The notes below the pieces were generated by a model. That model did no database searches and was not told where the DNA came from. It saw nothing but the letters and a program-made list of their open reading frames with translations. From Beroe ovata (taxonomy: Eukaryota; Ctenophora; Nuda; Beroida; Beroidae): a stretch of 18,774 bases of DNA. The stretch is from NCBI GenBank assembly GCA_946803715.1, contig CAMPET010000003.1, forward strand, positions 302,305 through 321,078. The letters run 5' to 3'. How positions within the stretch are numbered: the first letter of the stretch is position 1; each line of letters opens with the position of its first letter. This document shows, in pieces, positions 1 to 9,419 of this stretch. The translations under genes and the position numbers were made by a program.

Positions 1-19
1 ACACACACACACACACACA
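1..19. repeat. (AC)n microsatellite at the left edge
   Basis: Alternating AC for the first 19 bases. It lies in intron 1 of the Dmrt gene, 16 bases past the donor, and probably explains why the window or contig ends here. Confidence 0.9.
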
Positions 20-35
20 GAACCGTCACTCCCAC

Positions 36-212
36 CTGTCTCCGTTGTATGATGAGACTGCACTTGCTGCACTCGCAGTCCCTCCAGGGGCAGTACCGCT
101 TGTGTCCCTTTAACAGGAGGGAAACCCCGTGATTCCGGCAACGGGCACAAGTCGGGGCTCGGGAGTTCGGTCGCTCAACATCGGAGAAAGTGTACGGATG
201 TGTCGTGATCAT
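36..212 (-). CDS. Dmrt: First coding exon of a Dmrt-family (DM domain) transcription factor, partial gene
   Basis: DM-domain proteins are nuclear regulators that bind DNA through two intertwined zinc sites; many act in sexual differentiation, and others in neural or mesodermal development. The exon encodes 59 residues from an ATG in good context (ACCATGA). Residues 22-51 carry the full DM zinc ligand set: C22, C25, H28, H37, C41, C46, C48, C51, with spacing C-x2-C-x2-H-x8-H-x3-C-x4-C-x-C-x2-C. The family-typical strings CARCRNHG and KGHKRYC are present. The exon ends CAG/GTGGGA, a good donor, at phase 0. Only the start of the recognition helix (SLIIQRRQ) is encoded here, so the rest of the helix and the body of the protein lie beyond the left edge. 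The intron soon enters the (CA)n run at the window end. The family call is secure; the subfamily cannot be told from this exon. Confidence 0.93.
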
Positions 213-656
213 GGTAGCGAGATGAAGCACGATTATATAGCTAGAGTAGGGAGTAGGGATTATTGGTTTTGGAAATAGTTTGTGTAGTGTTCGAAAAGGT
301 AGAGTAAATTCTGATATCGCTTTCGAGGGCACGTATAGTTCGATATGATAAATAAGAAAAGGTCTGCATAGGAAATCATAAGAACACCACTACAAACCAG
401 ACTAAATGGAGGATTAAAGTATTGACTCGAGAGTGTATACAAAAATAGTAACGACCTATGAGTGATCTATATGATAGGGGGCATGAACATATTCCCTCAC
501 TGAGCGAAATAAAGTGAGGCGGGGGTAGTATGATGAGATCAAATAATAGAGGGGGGAAAGATGAATCCCCCTGTCTAGACGTCAGCAAATTGTGACACTC
601 CCCTGCAACATAAACACACATTGTGTTGGGGGATGGAGTGTCAATCCCCTAATTAG
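213..656. other. 5' flank of the Dmrt gene, no gene seen
   Basis: This lies upstream of the minus-strand Dmrt start. I see no convincing exon on either strand. A TATATAA-like string (around 233-240, minus strand) sits only about 20-30 bases before the ATG, which is close for a TATA box unless the 5' leader is extremely short. Core promoter elements are therefore undetermined. Confidence 0.5.
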
Positions 657-760
657 GAGCATGGTTATCTTTGTGTCAATACTCAATTATTCCGGGGTGC
701 GAAGCCCCACAAGAAAACGGGGCGGGAGAATGCTGCATGGTGTGTGTGAAAGAGGGGGAT
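657..760 (+). other. Possible exon or relic with the C-terminal half of a VWC-like domain
   Basis: One frame encodes a cysteine patch reading C-x8-C-x10-C-C-x2-C, ending GECCMVC. This is the usual finish of von Willebrand factor type C domains, found in secreted and extracellular proteins. An acceptor-like sequence (CCCCTAATTAG) precedes it and GTGAAA donor-like bases follow. I could not find the first half of the domain (C-x-C part) or a partner exon nearby, and the open frame is short. It could be a real exon of an otherwise unseen plus-strand gene, a decayed fragment, or chance. Confidence 0.25.
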
Positions 761-937
761 GCAACAATTAGACTTTCCAATCTCTGCTCTCTGCCTATCA
801 GTATCTCGTCAGTGGATGGCAGTGAAGGGGAAGACAAGATATATCATATCGTGCGTGTAGTGTAGGCAAGATATCAAGTGGAGACACGTGGGTACAAGTG
901 ACATGAATCACGGGCTGCACGACTCATGCGAATGTTT

Positions 938-1127
938 ACCCCTCCTCCCCCCTCACTACTCCACCTTCTCACCCCCACCCACTCTCTCACCCCCTCTCTC
1001 ATCCACCTCAACACCCTGCACCTTCACTCTCTCTCCCCTACTCCCCTCTTGTCCCTCACTCCCTCCCCTCTCTCAGTCTCTCCCCCCTCTTCCTTACCTC
1101 TCTCACCCCTTCCTCACCCTCCTCGGA
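938..1127. repeat. C/T-rich (homopyrimidine-like) tract
   Basis: About 190 bases made almost entirely of C and T on the plus strand, with irregular CCCTC/CTCTC units. Open frames across it (serine/proline/leucine only) reflect composition. Such tracts can adopt triplex (H-DNA) structure. Confidence 0.85.
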
Positions 1128-1199
1128 AAGCAGAATGAACAGGAAGTGGTACTCTGTGGTGCTCCATGCAATTATATAGCAAGCTATAGTTAGGCGACG

Positions 1200-2500
1200 G
1201 AGATGCACGTGATATCAGCAGATTTATTGGATTTATTCAAATCATTATTTGTTGTTGTTTACTACTCAACTATATATCATGATAATTGGGATTCGGGCTA
1301 GAGATAAGTTCTAGGCAAACACGATATAAGATGACTGTGGGTATTTGCTAAGGTTCAAAACGCAAAAAGACAAGGGTCAAGTGATAGAGTAAAGTAGTGC
1401 TTGTCGAACAAGTTCAAAACACGGCGTTGTAATGGAAATGTGCGAGGAGACACGACATATTAAACGACAAGGCCCCGTCAACTGCTACACGAGGTAGGGC
1501 TCACCTCAAAAAGTGAGATGAGAAGTGAGTGTGTGTGTGTGTGGCTGGTGTGCATGACTTGGGGTGTCTGGCGCGCGCGCGCTGCTCTTGTTGCCATATG
1601 TCCTGTGTATGTTACCGTACGGCTATAGGCTGCCTTGCGCACGTGAGAAGGATTAGTATATTTTCAACGCCCTCCAAGTTGAAACTCTCAAATTGCCAAC
1701 TGCCCGTTAATCGCTTCTACACTGACTTTATATCACGCATTTTTGGGCTTCCTTCCATTAATTTGTTTAATCTTTGGGAGGAGTGAAATACCACTCAAGT
1801 TATGTAGTCATGGTAACAGAAGCGCGCAGACATGTGTTCAGATACGGGCCGGACACATTACGTCGACACTCACATACCATGCGTTGCTGCTGCAGCAGAG
1901 GCCGCCGTGTTGATTTCATTTCCACACCAGGAAACAATGTATGATATGACACACAGCCACAAGAATTAGACACTGAAATTGAATATGAACTAAACAAAGT
2001 GGAATTCGGACTAGAATGGCTTTCAGGTCACGATAATAGAAATGGTGGGACGATTAGAAATAAACTTGGTGCATAACTCCCTTGGGGTTTACCCGATACT
2101 ATTCTATAAGCATAGTACATAGTTCCTTTGCATGACAGAATGATGACGAGTGGATGACATCAGAAGTATATATGTGATCACGGCCGTTTTGTATCGCTCA
2201 CCAATAAGGCTAAAGTGCATGAACCAACGGCCCTGAATAAACCAAATTACACTAATTGGTACATGGCTGATCATGTACTGCGTTTCGGGTACTTGTGCGT
2301 TTAGTGAATCACCACGGGCCTGACTAATATGTTTTCCATATTCTAGTTACTTCTTAGGGTCATTAGCGGCTACCTATCGGTATAACATGATATCGATCAG
2401 CATGGGTTCATGGTTGTGAGATGTGCACTCGAATGCACGCAACGGACGTACGTAGTCCCATTACTATTTTGTGAGGAGTATTTGCAATAACTGGGCACAC
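1200..2500. other. Gene-free stretch
   Basis: No exon supported on either strand. It contains a short GT run (1527-1544) followed by an alternating GCGCGCGCGCGC (1571-1582), and two CACGTG hexamers (1206, 1640). The minus-strand frame at 1800-1997 shows no recognisable domain and no convincing splice context. Confidence 0.55.
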
Positions 2501-2511
2501 CGCGTATACTG

Positions 2512-2538
2512 AACGTTACCCTAGTCAAGGGTAACGTT
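2512..2538. repeat. Perfect inverted repeat, 11-base arms, 5-base loop
   Basis: AACGTTACCCT, loop AGTCA, then AGGGTAACGTT. Both arms match exactly. Function unknown; possible hairpin or palindromic protein site. Confidence 0.85.
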
Positions 2539-2793
2539 TAATAAGGTTACTATAGGTTACTCATCCATGCCGATTAGTTTTGTGTACACGCAGTTATACT
2601 AAACTAGTCATACAGCTCTTGTCGATTAGTACAGTATGAGTGCTAGGTGGCAGGTGTAATTTACAAAATGCCACTTATTCTTGTTTTCAAAATTGATAAA
2701 GATATTAATTTTCATCCGTTATATTATCAAATCTGAGCAACCCTGTACTTGGCAGAGTCTGTTACTGAGAGCCTCTATGACACTGTTATCAGT

Positions 2794-2828
2794 TGAGGCA
2801 CTATATGTTAGCCTCACATAGTGCCTCA
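2794..2828. repeat. Perfect inverted repeat, 11-base arms, 13-base loop
   Basis: TGAGGCACTAT and ATAGTGCCTCA pair exactly across a 13-base spacer. Extra GCCTC copies lie nearby. Function unknown. Confidence 0.85.
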
Positions 2829-2829
2829 C

Positions 2830-4000
2830 TCACATTGCAATGGATAGTTGTTGAGCTCATGAGAGATATGGGCGGATCTGACCTCGATGTTACAATGTCA
2901 AAAAACAAAATTCTGTGATAGGCGCCAATTTTAAAAATTTTTCGAAATTTTGATCTCATTCTACTCAAACCATAATTCAACCAATTTTAGCTTACTCGTG
3001 AGCCGAATTTCAGCTTGCAGAGCCCAGATTTAATTGAATTAAAATTAAAATGAAGTGATAATTTGTCGAATTGTTTCGACAATTTACTACAGGTTGCAAA
3101 TATTCATTCGCCCTAACACATTTGCAATTATCTATAGAGTACATGTTGAATATTATAAATTCACAAATTTTCAAATCTGATAATTGTCAGCTTTATGATA
3201 ATTGGAGACCGGCCTATCATTATCGGTTGTAGAAACAACGGCAGGAACTCAGCGTTATGTCAATCAACACGTCAATTACCTTTAGATTATGTTATATTTT
3301 GTCAATTTTTTAATTCCCTTAGAATATTCTATTATCTAAGTTGTCTCAAGCTATGCAATACCAATTCCTCGTTCCTCAATCAAGTTGTTAAGGAAATTTC
3401 AGCGAGTGTATGCCGTAAGGATTTGGGAAATTGAAAACCTGAAATGGCCAATTGGAATGAAAAAGTGTACACAGTAGGCAAACCAACTATTATTGTATGT
3501 CGATTGTCGAGTTTGATTATGAGCATTCCATTTTCCTATTTGACCGATGTCAAAAGTACAACATGAAAAAATTATCGTGAAAGGAAGGGGGATAAACGGA
3601 CTTGTCACCAGATGTAAAATGGAAGTGTTAATTCGCTAAACGCATGGTTAATGGTGGATATAGCTAGAACTAGATAATATCAATGTCATTCTAATCGATC
3701 TTCTGTATCAATCAATTAATTTTCACCCCATTAAGACAGACCAATGACCAACTTATACCCTCTTTTCAGGTGTCGTGATAAGAGTAAAGAAGGGTGAAAC
3801 TTATACGACCAATTAACTGTCTGTTACCGGTGATGGCCTCATCCAATCATCAACACGGAGCCTTGGTATAACAGGGTAAGTGACGCGCCAACACCAGGTT
3901 GAAATTAGAATTTCCCAATAACGAGTTTTAATTAGAATAAGTGACCGGTTTAGTGAAACGAAATGTCAACTAAATAGCTGCTCCATATATATATCAACGT
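2830..4000. other. AT-rich gene-free stretch
   Basis: A/T-rich sequence with no supported exon. It includes a short perfect hairpin at 3063-3082 (TTGTCGAA, loop TTGT, TTCGACAA). Open frames at 3195-3434 (+) and 3399-3608 (-) carry no recognisable motif. Confidence 0.5.
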
Positions 4001-4202
4001 CGGTTAGTTTTGACACCGTACAGTACTCGTAGGATACGTCGTGAGTCTATGACAGCGCTAGGCTGCCCGCGGCAACATAGAATCCAGTGGCAACATCGCA
4101 TTAGCTGCTGCTCGATCGCGATCATCCGAGCGGGGGATATAGTAGTACGTTATCTGCAATCACTGACCACGGCCCGGTTTATAACACGCAATACAACGAT
4201 GA

Positions 4203-4250
4203 TATACTACTACTTCTTACTACTACTACTACTACTATCACTACTTCTGC
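4203..4250. repeat. (CTA)n trinucleotide repeat
   Basis: Imperfect CTA/CTT trinucleotide run on the plus strand. A smaller (CTA)n lies near 6797-6815. Confidence 0.75.
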
Positions 4251-4402
4251 TATCATTATATTAAAATACTGGTGGAAAATGAACTGGAGGAAGCCATCGA
4301 ATGATTCACCCGAAGATACGAATCAAGTTGTGGATACAACGTGTTAAATGAGTGGTCGCGGCGTGAAAATGCGCGTGAGCGAAAACCCTGCGCTCGACAT
4401 TT

Positions 4403-4421
4403 TGTGATCTGCTTGATCACA
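4403..4421. repeat. Short perfect hairpin, 7-base arms
   Basis: TGTGATC, loop TGCTT, GATCACA. It lies just upstream of an RFX-like X-box (4432-4445). Probably a minor structural feature. Confidence 0.6.
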
Positions 4422-4431
4422 TGACGCCGTC

Positions 4432-4445
4432 GTTTCCAGGGCAAC
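4432..4445. promoter_or_regulatory. RFX-type X-box-like site
   Basis: GTTTCCAGGGCAAC fits the imperfect palindrome bound by RFX factors (GTNNCC, 1-3 base spacer, RGNAAC). In animals X-boxes often mark ciliary gene promoters. No exon is evident next to it, so function is unproven. Confidence 0.4.
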
Positions 4446-4587
4446 GGTGTCACGTGCGTGCTACACGGCACAGCATTGGCCGCCCTAGTGAGCATGTGCC
4501 TCATATAACGACAACATGCGTGGAACCTTGCTGTCCTATAGAGGCACACAATTCGCATTGTTACCCCCTGAAAACATACAAGAGGGG

Positions 4588-4779
4588 GGCAGCCGTGACG
4601 GCTATCTCAATGATATACTGTCACTAATAATGACGTCACAATTACCTCTCCCCGTGACACACACGCACACACACACTTATCACACAGCCCGTGATGTGCA
4701 GTCATGAGTAGCTGCGACAGTTCTGATATAACCTCCCTACCCCCCCTCTCTCTTTCTCCTGTCTCCTGTCGACAAAACT
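4588..4779. repeat. First copy of a 192-base near-identical direct duplication
   Basis: Starts GGCAGCCGTGACGGCTATCT and ends GTCGACAAAACT. It matches 4781-4973 with only a few substitutions and small length differences in the CA and CT runs. Contains a perfect CRE palindrome TGACGTCA at 4631-4638. Confidence 0.95.
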
Positions 4780-4780
4780 N
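4780..4780. other. Single undetermined base (N) at a duplication boundary
   Basis: The only N in the window lies exactly between the two copies of the 192/193-base duplication. This is the signature of two overlapping contigs or haplotypes joined without merging. Confidence 0.95.
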
Positions 4781-4973
4781 GGCAGCCGTGACGGCTATCT
4801 CAATGATATACTGACACTAATAATGACGTCACAATTACCTCTTCCCGTGACACACACGCACACACACTTATCACACAGCCCGTGATGTGCAGTCATGAGT
4901 AGCTGCGACAGTTCTGATATTACCTCCCTACCCCCCTCCCTCTCTCTTTCTCCTGTCTCCTGTCGACAAAACT
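4781..4973. repeat. Second copy of the 193-base direct duplication
   Basis: Near-identical to 4588-4779, including its own CRE palindrome TGACGTCA (4824-4831). Differences are at the level expected between alleles. Most likely an assembly artefact rather than a biological tandem duplication. Confidence 0.95.
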
Positions 4974-4999
4974 GCACCAAGCACCCAAGCTACAGACAT

Positions 5000-5830
5000 T
5001 AGACTGCGTGCGCCGCGCGCGGTACATTAAATCAATCTATGTTATATACGCAGGGATAATATAATTATACATACTCACTCACGTATCTAGGAGACACTAG
5101 AGTGTCACGGTACAGAACCATTTTCTACCGATAAGCTGGCACGTTTTAGCACCAGCACCAGCTCCCACTTATGTTGTTCTTGTTGTTGTTGACATATAAA
5201 CAAATTAAATAGAGAAAGAGAGTGTTAGTTTTCGTCACACGATAGTATGTTGTATAATATAGATGACACTTCACATGATAACAGTTCATATATCTCTGTG
5301 TGTTGTGAGGAGGAGGCCACACTGCGCGCGCGCCAGTGTCGTTCACGACTTCCACGGTGAAGTGTCTACATGTGACTCCCTCAATTGAACTTCCCTCTCT
5401 CTCTCTCTTTCTGCCTCTTGTGATACTATATTTAGTTTAAATTAATTCTCACCTAATACAGAGAATATAATTAAGTGATTTATTCTATCTCATCCAATTT
5501 TACTTGTTAAAAACTAAACAGATAATCTCCTATTTGATTTGCCCTAGAAAACTTAGAGAAAAGATGGCTCATAACTTCTCAAAGTTTTGAACAAAATTTG
5601 TAGAAATTTCTGTTACCACAATCTTGATACGAAATTTTATCAATTTCAGTTGAAGTAGGTACAACCCGTGTGAAGTTATTGAAGTTTCATCATCGGGCCA
5701 CGTCCTAATCAGGTCAGTCTGCGAACATGAACCCGCCAATATCACACTCAGCCATGTCCCATCACCTATCATGGTGAACTGTATGAAACACAATAACTTC
5801 ACGTGCACGTGCAAGTGATACTGAATCTGG
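5000..5830. other. Gene-free stretch with small repeats
   Basis: Contains GCGCGCGCGC at 5324-5333 flanked by ACACTG and CAGTGT, a (CT)n run near 5393-5412, a perfect 12-base inverted repeat pair (GTGAAGTTATTG 5670-5681 and CAATAACTTCAC 5791-5802), and two adjacent CACGTG hexamers (5800-5811). The 81-residue minus-strand frame at 5569-5814 shows no recognisable domain. Confidence 0.5.
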
Positions 5831-5964
5831 GCACCATGGCAACCCGTATTCCCTCACCCAGGGGTACTGGCTATCTCTCACTCGATATGTGAAGTTGCCT
5901 GGTAGTTCCTGGGTCTGCAGGAGCCATGTTACGTTGTGTGCCTCTTTTAATTAGACACTATATC

Positions 5965-6018
5965 ACCTGATGTTACCATGGTACCTGATGTTACCATGGT
6001 AGTTGATGTTGCCATGGT
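5965..6018. repeat. Three tandem 18-base units with X-box-like cores
   Basis: ACCTGATGTTACCATGGT is repeated exactly twice (5965-5982, 5983-6000), followed by a diverged third unit (AGTTGATGTTGCCATGGT, 6001-6018). Each holds GTTRCCATGGT, most of an RFX X-box palindrome. A related ACCATGGCAACC lies near 5834. Confidence 0.85.
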
Positions 6019-6251
6019 ACTGGTAGTATGAAGTGTTTGGACGACACGAGTTCACACGTCATGTGTGGTGTCACAACTATGACAGAATGACAGTCACGTG
6101 CAGGGCTCACGGAGAAAAGTATTACTGTCAATGTGTCAGATCAACTAGTAAATTAAGTATTTCTTATGTGCACGGAACATTTCATCAAAACCCCTACACT
6201 AAATTCATACTTCCAAATATCTGGAGTTGACGAAATCTAGAGAGAATTTAT

Positions 6252-6283
6252 AAAATGAGGTGTCTTCAAAATGAGGTGTCTTC
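6252..6283. repeat. Two tandem copies of a 16-base unit
   Basis: AAAATGAGGTGTCTTC occurs twice in a row without mismatch. It lies in sequence with no supported gene. Confidence 0.85.
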
Positions 6284-6289
6284 AAAATG

Positions 6290-7060
6290 GTGGGGATTGG
6301 GGAACCCGAGGATTCAGAGATCGTTGTTTTAGATGGCTTTGCAAGAATTGGTGTTTATTGCTATTGGTTACGGTAAGACAGACTGAATCGAGCACACCAA
6401 GTGTCCTCCTTATCGGAAACACGCAATCGTGAATGGTAAAGTGAAGCTACCCACTATAATACTCAAGATAAAATATGAACCATGCTGTAAGAAATGATAG
6501 CAGCACCTATCTTATATGGAAGTCTGTTACCATCAGACATGAGCTGCTGACCGTGGACATATTGTATTGAGACCACGTTCATTGCCATGCGGGAATAATC
6601 AGGTTGGAGCAATACCAGGAACACCATGATGTCGCAATTGACCTCCATTAATTACTGATTATATGCGAGATGAATAATGAATGGCAATTAATGGCGTGCT
6701 ATTAACGGTTCCTGCATCCAGACAATGAATAGACCGCTTGACCATTCGTAACTACTAGCCGTGACAATATATGCATGCAGGCTCCTACCACAACTTCTAC
6801 CACTACTACTACTACTGGGGGAGGAGAGGGGGAGTGAGGGAGATAATTTCTTAATTATTAATCAGTGATAATAAATTCCGCGACTGATTGTTGTCAATAT
6901 AACAAGTCGTGTCCAAGGTGTCTCTTTACAACAGGCTGTCTCATGCAATATATACACTTGAGGTTTGATCATGACCAAGTTATGAGCCCCCTCTCCCCCA
7001 TCCCCCCTCTCGTCCCTACGCAACAACATCAAGCAACAATATGTGGCGCACGACCTGGCT
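6290..7060. other. Gene-free stretch
   Basis: No exon supported. The 61-codon minus-strand frame at 6463-6648 starts with ATG and is not low-complexity, but has no recognisable motif or clear splice partners, so it is left uncalled. Confidence 0.45.
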
Positions 7061-7065
7061 TGAGT

Positions 7066-7110
7066 ATCAAAAGTTACCTGACGATAAATGATAACCAGGT
7101 AACTTTTGAT
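7066..7110. repeat. Perfect inverted repeat, 15-base arms, 15-base loop
   Basis: ATCAAAAGTTACCTG (7066-7080) and CAGGTAACTTTTGAT (7096-7110) are exact reverse complements. This is the strongest simple hairpin in the intergenic part. The stem is shorter than a typical animal microRNA precursor, so it may instead be a small element relic or a structural or protein-binding site. Confidence 0.9.
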
Positions 7111-7845
7111 GATAATTACATTTACTCATTAATCTTGACCTTATCACGATCAGTAATCGCATGGTCAATATCACCATCCTAACACCACTTTACAACAGCT
7201 GTACGCGCGCATCTGTAGCCAAAAGCAACCCCATATGTTGCTCCTTCATAAATTCAATTCCAGTTAACAATCCCAGTACCTACCCATTTGAAAAGTGGGT
7301 GTGGTTCCTATTTCCCTCACATATCCTAGGAGCGGGTCAGTGAAATAGCAACCTATGATAGATAAGACCGGCGCCTGGCCAAAGTGGAAAACGGACTTAT
7401 GCCCGATAGATTTCATGTATCATACCATCGCACAAGATGCAAGCTCCGTGATATATTGGGAGCATAATATTATCCCAGGTGATCAAATACGAGCATGTGT
7501 AAGTTGTATGGTTTGACTGGAATGTGATAACCACATTACAGATCTCCCAGGGATCTGTCTTCCCCCACTAAGCCCATCCCTCTGACACACCACGAGGAGA
7601 TTATGATAAAGCACGTGCAGATAATGATATAGCTGTGTACGACTGGACAAATAGATAGATTGTGGGCGCACGTCGCACCCTTTTCAGATTGGTAGCGGAG
7701 AAATTGAATAATCCAGCCCTACCTATGGTGATTGAAATTAGGCTCCAGACTGGCGCATCCGCTGCTCACCATATGTGTCCTTGCCACACTGTGTCACGGT
7801 ATGCCGCGCACAGGTCACACCTCACTACAGGTGACACACTATTTC
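7111..7845. other. Gene-free stretch
   Basis: Overlapping plus-strand frames at 7662-7853 and 7732-7950 have no recognised domain. The second looks like a secretion signal but follows a stop codon directly and has no ATG, so I do not call it. Confidence 0.45.
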
Positions 7846-7847
7846 AT

Positions 7848-7866
7848 GTGTAGTGATTCACTACAC
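7848..7866. repeat. Perfect 9+1+9 palindrome
   Basis: GTGTAGTGA, central T, TCACTACAC. A CACGTG hexamer overlaps its right end (7864-7869) and a T-box-like TCACACCT lies about 30 bases to the left. Confidence 0.8.
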
Positions 7867-7869
7867 GTG

Positions 7870-9060
7870 GTTGAATGTGTCCACTATCCAAATAAGAGGG
7901 TGTGGCATTTTACATATAACGGTGTGTTAGTTTGGTTGGATATGGTGTAGTTCTGAAACATAGAATTGGAACAGTGGTCACGGATTCAACCCTGAACTTT
8001 TGTATAAAAGACACTACACGTGCACTCTTATCGAACAGTTGTAATAGATCGCCGCCGTGTTTGAACATACCCAAACCCACGATCAATGACCTGCAATGAT
8101 TGATACCAAGCAAATATCACCCTTATCCCTTCATGATTCCAAATGAAAGAGGGAGGGATAGATCAGACAAAAACAGCTTGATAATTGACAAATTTTCCAC
8201 ACACCTGATCATCATTCCAGAAGAGATTTCACCCTGAATAACTAATGAGCATGAACACACGCACGTGCATATGATACACATATCCCCGGACAAGACACGC
8301 ATATATTTCACGCTGATTCTGCTATATTATTCCTCTTTGGGGAACAATGCATGAGATGAGATGAATGGTGTAGCTATAGTTTAAATATCAGTACACACCC
8401 AAGACGTGATTTATATCTTACGATATTTGGTTATGTGTTGTGATAAACTATGACTGAGGGGTGTGTCTGTGACGCCCGCGCACGCCTCTGACAACACTGA
8501 GACTCATTCTGTTAGGCACGTGAGTGGAAAAGTGCGACTGTCTATAATATCGCGATTTGAAACTGTAGCTCACTGAGTAACGATTAATAGAGTAACGATT
8601 ATTTTTAAAATGAAAACAACTACCAATAACTAAAAAGTGGTAACCATGTGAGATACTCGAATAGCTGAATAAGTATGAGCTAGGACAAAGAGCTGTCTAC
8701 GAAGCAACAGTACTATGATATATGACAGTGTTTCAGCAGTGAATAGGGTACATGTCATGTAAACAGGCGAAATATTATGCAAATTCGTACTGATCACACT
8801 ACTAACTTGTTGGGCAGGAGAGCGGTATTGTTCAAGTAAAGATACATTTATTATGAAGGGTAATGATCCTTGGATATTTCATAATAAGGGCCCGGCTTCT
8901 TGTGGTGCGACAATTCAACAACAAAATTAGCTGAAAGTGCGCCACTAAGATGATATGTCATAATACAGTTTCATTAGCAGGGTGTACCAAGTATGCTAAT
9001 TCATAAACAAGGGGGTGACAACCTATTAAACCTTAATTATGAGGATCAATGTAGTTTGCT
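7870..9060. other. Gene-free stretch
   Basis: No exon supported. Contains three CACGTG hexamers (8017, 8262, 8517) and a 12-base direct repeat GAGTAACGATTA (around 8576-8606). Minus-strand frames at 7910-8113 and 8123-8311 have no family resemblance I can name. Confidence 0.45.
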
Positions 9061-9074
9061 CAATCAGTCAGTAA

Positions 9075-9270
9075 CTCACTCACTCATCACTCACATTCTC
9101 ACTCACTCATCACTCACTTTCTCACTCACTTTCTCACTTACATTCTCACTCCCTCATCACTCAAATTCTCACTCACTCATCACTCACATTCTCACTCCCT
9201 CGCTCACTTACTCACCGACTGGCTCACTAACTCACTCACTTATCCTGTCAATTACTCACTCACTCAGCTA
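9075..9270. repeat. TCAC-rich minisatellite
   Basis: About 200 bases of CTCACTCACTCATCACTCA-type units. The 136-codon open frame over it (9001-9403) is a serine/leucine/threonine/histidine product of the repeat and not a credible protein. Confidence 0.9.
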
Positions 9271-9419
9271 CTATACTACTCGACTTGATTCTAACTATAA
9301 CACCCCCTACACCCCCTCCCCCTCTTATATATTGAACTCTCACGCGCCGGTCACGCAGTGCTATAAGTTATCATTATTATTACTCATCAGGATTGGTGAA
9401 TAGAATTTTTGGGAAGGGA

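Noticed and set aside
888-1193. Overlapping plus-strand frames rich in P, S, L and T
   Set aside because: Both frames are open because the strand is nearly pure C/T; no real protein features.
5569-5814. 81-codon minus-strand frame, and a possible miniature element bounded by a 12-base inverted repeat (5670-5802)
   Set aside because: The protein has no recognisable motif, and no target-site duplication flanks the inverted repeats.
6463-6648. 61-codon minus-strand ORF
   Set aside because: Starts with ATG and looks non-repetitive, but length is within chance expectation and no domain or splicing context supports it.
7732-7950. Secretory-looking frame (LTICVLATLCHG)
   Set aside because: It begins directly after a stop codon without an ATG; splice acceptor evidence is poor and there is no partner exon.
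8993-9403. 136-codon plus-strand open frame
   Set aside because: It is the translation of a TCAC-type minisatellite; composition is only S, T, L, H and similar residues with repeated units.
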